From Bacillota bacterium (GTDB lineage: Bacteria > Bacillota > Clostridia > Acetivibrionales > Acetivibrionaceae), in the NCBI GenBank assembly GCA_023398495.1, contig JAEWSG010000184.1:1-6597 (forward strand): a stretch of DNA of 6,597 bases, read 5' to 3'. Positions 4,683-6,597 of this stretch are shown here, in pieces. Every line of letters starts with the position of its first letter. The first letter of the stretch is position 1. The notes beneath the pieces are model-generated. The model did not search any database. It saw only the letters and a program-made list of their open reading frames with translations, and was not told the origin of the DNA. The translations under genes and the position numbers were made by a program.

Positions 4683-5684
4683 TTACGAGTAAATCTTACT
4701 ATTCGCCGTCAGCATTTCCTTGATACCTGCTACTGAGCTTAGAACTCCGGTTGCTTCATACGGCATGTAAATGATCTTATTATCTTTTCCGCTCACCATT
4801 TCACTCAGGGTGTCGATATACCTTACTGCTATCAAATAATTTACCGGGTCGCTCTTGGTGCCGGCTATAGCATTGGTGATTTTCTGAATTGCCTCAGCTT
4901 CTCCATGAGCAGTCCGTATTCTTGCCTGGGCCTCCCCTTCTGCTTTCAGGATCTGTGATTGCTTTTCACCTTCGGCATTATTGATTTTCGATTCCTTATC
5001 CCCTTCTGACTGTAAAATCTTAGCTTGTTTATCACCTTCAGCTTCCAGCACTTTAGCTCTTTTATCGCGCTCAGCCCGCATCTGCTTTTCCATTGCAGCT
5101 CTTATTTCCTGTGGTGGATTGATATCTTGTAATTCAACCCTGTTTACTTTTACACCCCATTTATGACCCGCTTCATCTAATACAGCGCGTAACTTGCCAT
5201 TTATGGTATCCCTGGAAGTAAGCGTTTGATCCAGATCCAATTCACCAATCACGTTTCGGAGGGTTGTTTGAGTCAGTTTTTCAATAGCATCCGGAAGGTT
5301 AGAAATCTCATAGATTGCCTTTACCGGATCAGTGATCTGAAAATAGATTATCGCATTGATCTCTGTACCTACATTATCTTTGGTGATAACATTTTGTTTG
5401 GGGAATTCATATACAGTTTCTCTCAGGTCAATTTTAGTGACGGTTCTGGTCGTGACAATACTTCTTCCATCAATACCGACATCCTGCCTGACGAATCGCC
5501 ACATGATTTCTCTTGGCCTGTCAATAATTGGCCAAATGATATTGATACCGGTTGGTAAAGTCCGGCTGTATTTACCAAGTCTTTCAATAACAATAGTTTC
5601 TGATTGCTGAACAATCTTAAAACCCGAAGCGGCAAAAATAATTACAAATAGTGCAATTACACCCAAGATGATAATAGGACCCAT
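4683..5684 (-). CDS. SPFH/Band 7 domain protein, slipin (paraslipin) family
   Basis: A 333-residue stomatin-like protein that scaffolds membrane microdomains. Order: an N-terminal membrane segment (3-20, IIILGVIALFVIIFAASG); the SPFH domain (about 23-190) with QQSETIVIERLGKYSRTLPTG, IDLRETVYEFPKQNVITKDNV, ALVLD-type core DPVKAIYEISN, TLRNVIGELDLDQTLTSRD and WGVKVNRVELQDINPP; then a charged helix opening with AAMEKQMRAERDKRA. That helix continues as five tandem 11-residue repeats at 211-265 (pattern K-I-L-x-A-E-G-D/E-K-Q-A). The C-terminal part (266-333) resembles other paraslipins. Length and motif order are full family standard. It lies 2 bases after the NfeD stop and has a good AGGAG site, so the pair is an operon. 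NfeD and slipins are known to work together in membrane quality control and fluidity responses. Confidence 0.93.
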   Translation of the reverse strand: MGPIIILGVIALFVIIFAASGFKIVQQSETIVIERLGKYSRTLPTGINIIWPIIDRPREIMWRFVRQDVGIDGRSIVTTRTVTKIDLRETVYEFPKQNVITKDNVGTEINAIIYFQITDPVKAIYEISNLPDAIEKLTQTTLRNVIGELDLDQTLTSRDTINGKLRAVLDEAGHKWGVKVNRVELQDINPPQEIRAAMEKQMRAERDKRAKVLEAEGDKQAKILQSEGDKESKINNAEGEKQSQILKAEGEAQARIRTAHGEAEAIQKITNAIAGTKSDPVNYLIAVRYIDTLSEMVSGKDNKIIYMPYEATGVLSSVAGIKEMLTANSKIYS

Positions 5685-5686
5685 TG

Positions 5687-6139
5687 TTAAATCTCCTTTT
5701 TGATTGCTTTAACTGTTAATATGGTGCTGTCAACTTTCAGTATTTCTACCTTTTCCCCAGCATTTAGGATTTCATTGTTTTCTGATTCTGCTTTCCAGTC
5801 GTCACCTTCAACAGAAATTCTTCCCGTATTGAGAGAGTTGTCAATAGTAACCGTAACCTTTCCGGTTTTGCCAACCAGTGCATGAACGTTCGTTTTCAGA
5901 TCGCCGTTTTTTTTGTGCCCATACTTTAGGATGAAAGGCCTTACACCAAAAAAAGCGATTAGTGTTCCTATTGAAAAAGCCAACAACTGAATTTTAAAGC
6001 CCAGTTCTATTGATGCAGTTACTCCGGCAAATATGCAACCAATAGCCAGACTAGCTGCAAAAAATGCCGGTGTGAAAATTTCCAGGATAAACAGGATAAT
6101 AGCAACAATTATCCATATATGCCAAATTTCAAGTTCCAT
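5687..6139 (-). CDS. NfeD family membrane protein (short type)
   Basis: A 150-residue short NfeD protein lacking the ClpP-like protease domain of long NfeD forms. Residues 7-24 (HIWIIVAIILFILEIFTP), 27-42 and about 50-70 are membrane segments; the EIFTPAFF junction is typical. Residues about 88-147 form the soluble OB-fold beta-barrel, with LVGKTGKVTVTI, GRISVEGDDWKAES and GEKVEILKVDSTILTVKAI. NfeD proteins are encoded almost universally next to a slipin or flotillin and are thought to bind it through the OB domain; the slipin gene follows 2 bases later here. The ATG at 6139 is the only start that keeps the first membrane helix complete. It is the first gene of the operon, so its leader must hold the promoter; only a weak candidate is visible. 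Confidence 0.92.
   Translation of the reverse strand: MELEIWHIWIIVAIILFILEIFTPAFFAASLAIGCIFAGVTASIELGFKIQLLAFSIGTLIAFFGVRPFILKYGHKKNGDLKTNVHALVGKTGKVTVTIDNSLNTGRISVEGDDWKAESENNEILNAGEKVEILKVDSTILTVKAIKKEI
5693..5697 (-). promoter_or_regulatory. Shine-Dalgarno site of the slipin gene
   Basis: AGGAG on the minus strand, 8 bases before the ATG at 5684 and inside the last codons of the NfeD gene. It is unusual in this window, where other starts lack clear sites, and it fixes the slipin start. Confidence 0.7.
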
Positions 6140-6552
6140 AAAGTACTTATTTATTGATTGTTGAACGATAATATAAACTCAGGTATCCGGCAGTATAAAT
6201 ATAAATTGAATCGTCAACGAGCAGTTTAGACAAACAAATCTACTAAAACTATCTGGTTTTTATATATCCAAATAAAAATTTTATAATTTTCATTTTTAAA
6301 AGTTTATTTGATATGACGTCTCCTATTCTGAATGTACATGTCTTTCAGTTCAATGACTCGCATTTCAGCTTCTACAAGTGCAGCCGGTATTTGCAAACTT
6401 ATCTCCCCAATACGACAAAACAAGGCGTCTCCCCCACTCCTGTTTCAGGTAGCAGATTACTTGGATATCAAGATGCTTGTTAATTTTTTGGAAGATAAAT
6501 ATATAATTGTACCTTCGTGCTGATATTACTTGAAATCTGTAATCTGAACCGA
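6140..6552. other. Gene-free stretch between the NfeD operon and the next plus-strand gene
   Basis: It holds the leader of the NfeD operon, an AT-rich 8-bp inverted repeat (CAAATAAA 6269-6276, TTTATTTG 6303-6310), and the promoter at 6488-6517 for the next gene. A TAGATTTG on the minus strand (6242-6235) matches the -7 box but has no TTG 19-21 bases upstream, so it is only a weak candidate for the NfeD promoter. On the minus strand a short frame (6444-6304, between stops) reads RIGEISLQIPAALVEAEMRV then IELKDMYIQNRRRHIK. This faintly resembles the last helix of TolC-type outer membrane efflux proteins and may be a gene remnant. Confidence 0.5.
6488..6517 (+). promoter_or_regulatory. Bacteroidota-type promoter for the partial gene at the right edge
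   Basis: TTG (6488-6490), exactly 19 bases, then TACCTTCG (6510-6517). The -7 box is the TTCG variant of TAnnTTTG, with correct spacing. Transcription would start near 6524, about 29 bases before the ATG at 6553. Confidence 0.7.
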
Positions 6553-6597
6553 ATGAAGAAAAATACTATTCGCTTTACTAAGATCGCCGTTGTGATT
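6553..6597 (+). CDS. Start of an unidentified gene, cut by the window edge
   Basis: Only 15 codons are visible: MKKNTIRFTKIAVVI. A basic N-terminus followed by the beginning of a hydrophobic run suggests a signal peptide or membrane anchor. The promoter at 6488-6517 at the right distance is the main support. The product cannot be named from this piece. Confidence 0.5.
   Translation, partial: MKKNTIRFTKIAVVI

Noticed and set aside
4524..4736. Plus-strand open frame of 70 codons
   Set aside because: It spans the 3' stem-loop and the antisense of the slipin C-terminus, and has no recognisable content or start signal.
4981..5610. Several plus-strand open frames inside the slipin gene
   Set aside because: They are antisense to strongly conserved SPFH and repeat sequence, overlap one another and show no protein-like motifs.
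6332..6523. Plus-strand open frame of 63 codons
   Set aside because: It contains the promoter of the next gene and a low-complexity Ser-rich start; the opposite strand is the better candidate for old coding sequence.
1..6597. CRISPR array, tRNA, rRNA or complete insertion sequence
   Set aside because: No regularly spaced direct repeats, cloverleaf, ribosomal sequence or transposase frame was seen on either strand.

Overview
The window looks like chromosomal DNA of a Bacteroidota bacterium. Three things point there. Two sites fit the Bacteroidota housekeeping promoter exactly in spacing (TTG-N19-TACATTTG and TTG-N19-TACCTTCG). Secreted proteins carry signal peptides typical of the phylum, such as one ending in Phe-Ala/Gln followed by a carboxypeptidase-regulatory-like beta-sandwich. 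Coding regions mostly lack strong Shine-Dalgarno sites.

Layout. (1) Positions 1-500, plus strand: the C-terminal half of a DUF2975 membrane protein and a tightly linked Cro/C1-type helix-turn-helix regulator. (2) Positions 537-2084, minus strand: two separate exported-protein genes, a carboxypeptidase-like regulatory domain protein with a Cys-rich tail and a PIG-L/LmbE-type deacetylase lipoprotein. They are separated by a 120-bp imperfect inverted repeat. (3) Positions 2085-3013, plus strand: a gene-free divergent region with two inverted repeats, then a DUF305 membrane protein whose 3' end runs directly into a fragment of a rhomboid protease gene. (4) Positions 3014-4493, minus strand: an AT-rich block with two unrecognised proteins and a 44-residue small ORF, accompanied by several small palindromes. 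(5) Positions 4631-6139, minus strand: a two-gene NfeD-SPFH (slipin) operon with a stem-loop after it. (6) Positions 6140-6597: mostly non-coding DNA, a clear promoter, and the first 15 codons of a plus-strand gene that leaves the window.

The recognisable functions centre on the envelope: membrane-microdomain scaffolding (NfeD plus slipin), an outer-facing deacetylase lipoprotein, a DUF305 membrane protein and a DUF2975/HTH pair. No single pathway joins them. The middle (about 500-4500) reads as an accessory patchwork: single-gene units of lower GC, a rhomboid gene broken on both sides, and palindromic elements between units. The strongest candidates for something undescribed are the 1117-1236 repeat, which could be attC-like or MITE-like, and the AT-rich block of unknown genes. 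Both are inferences that need database searches.
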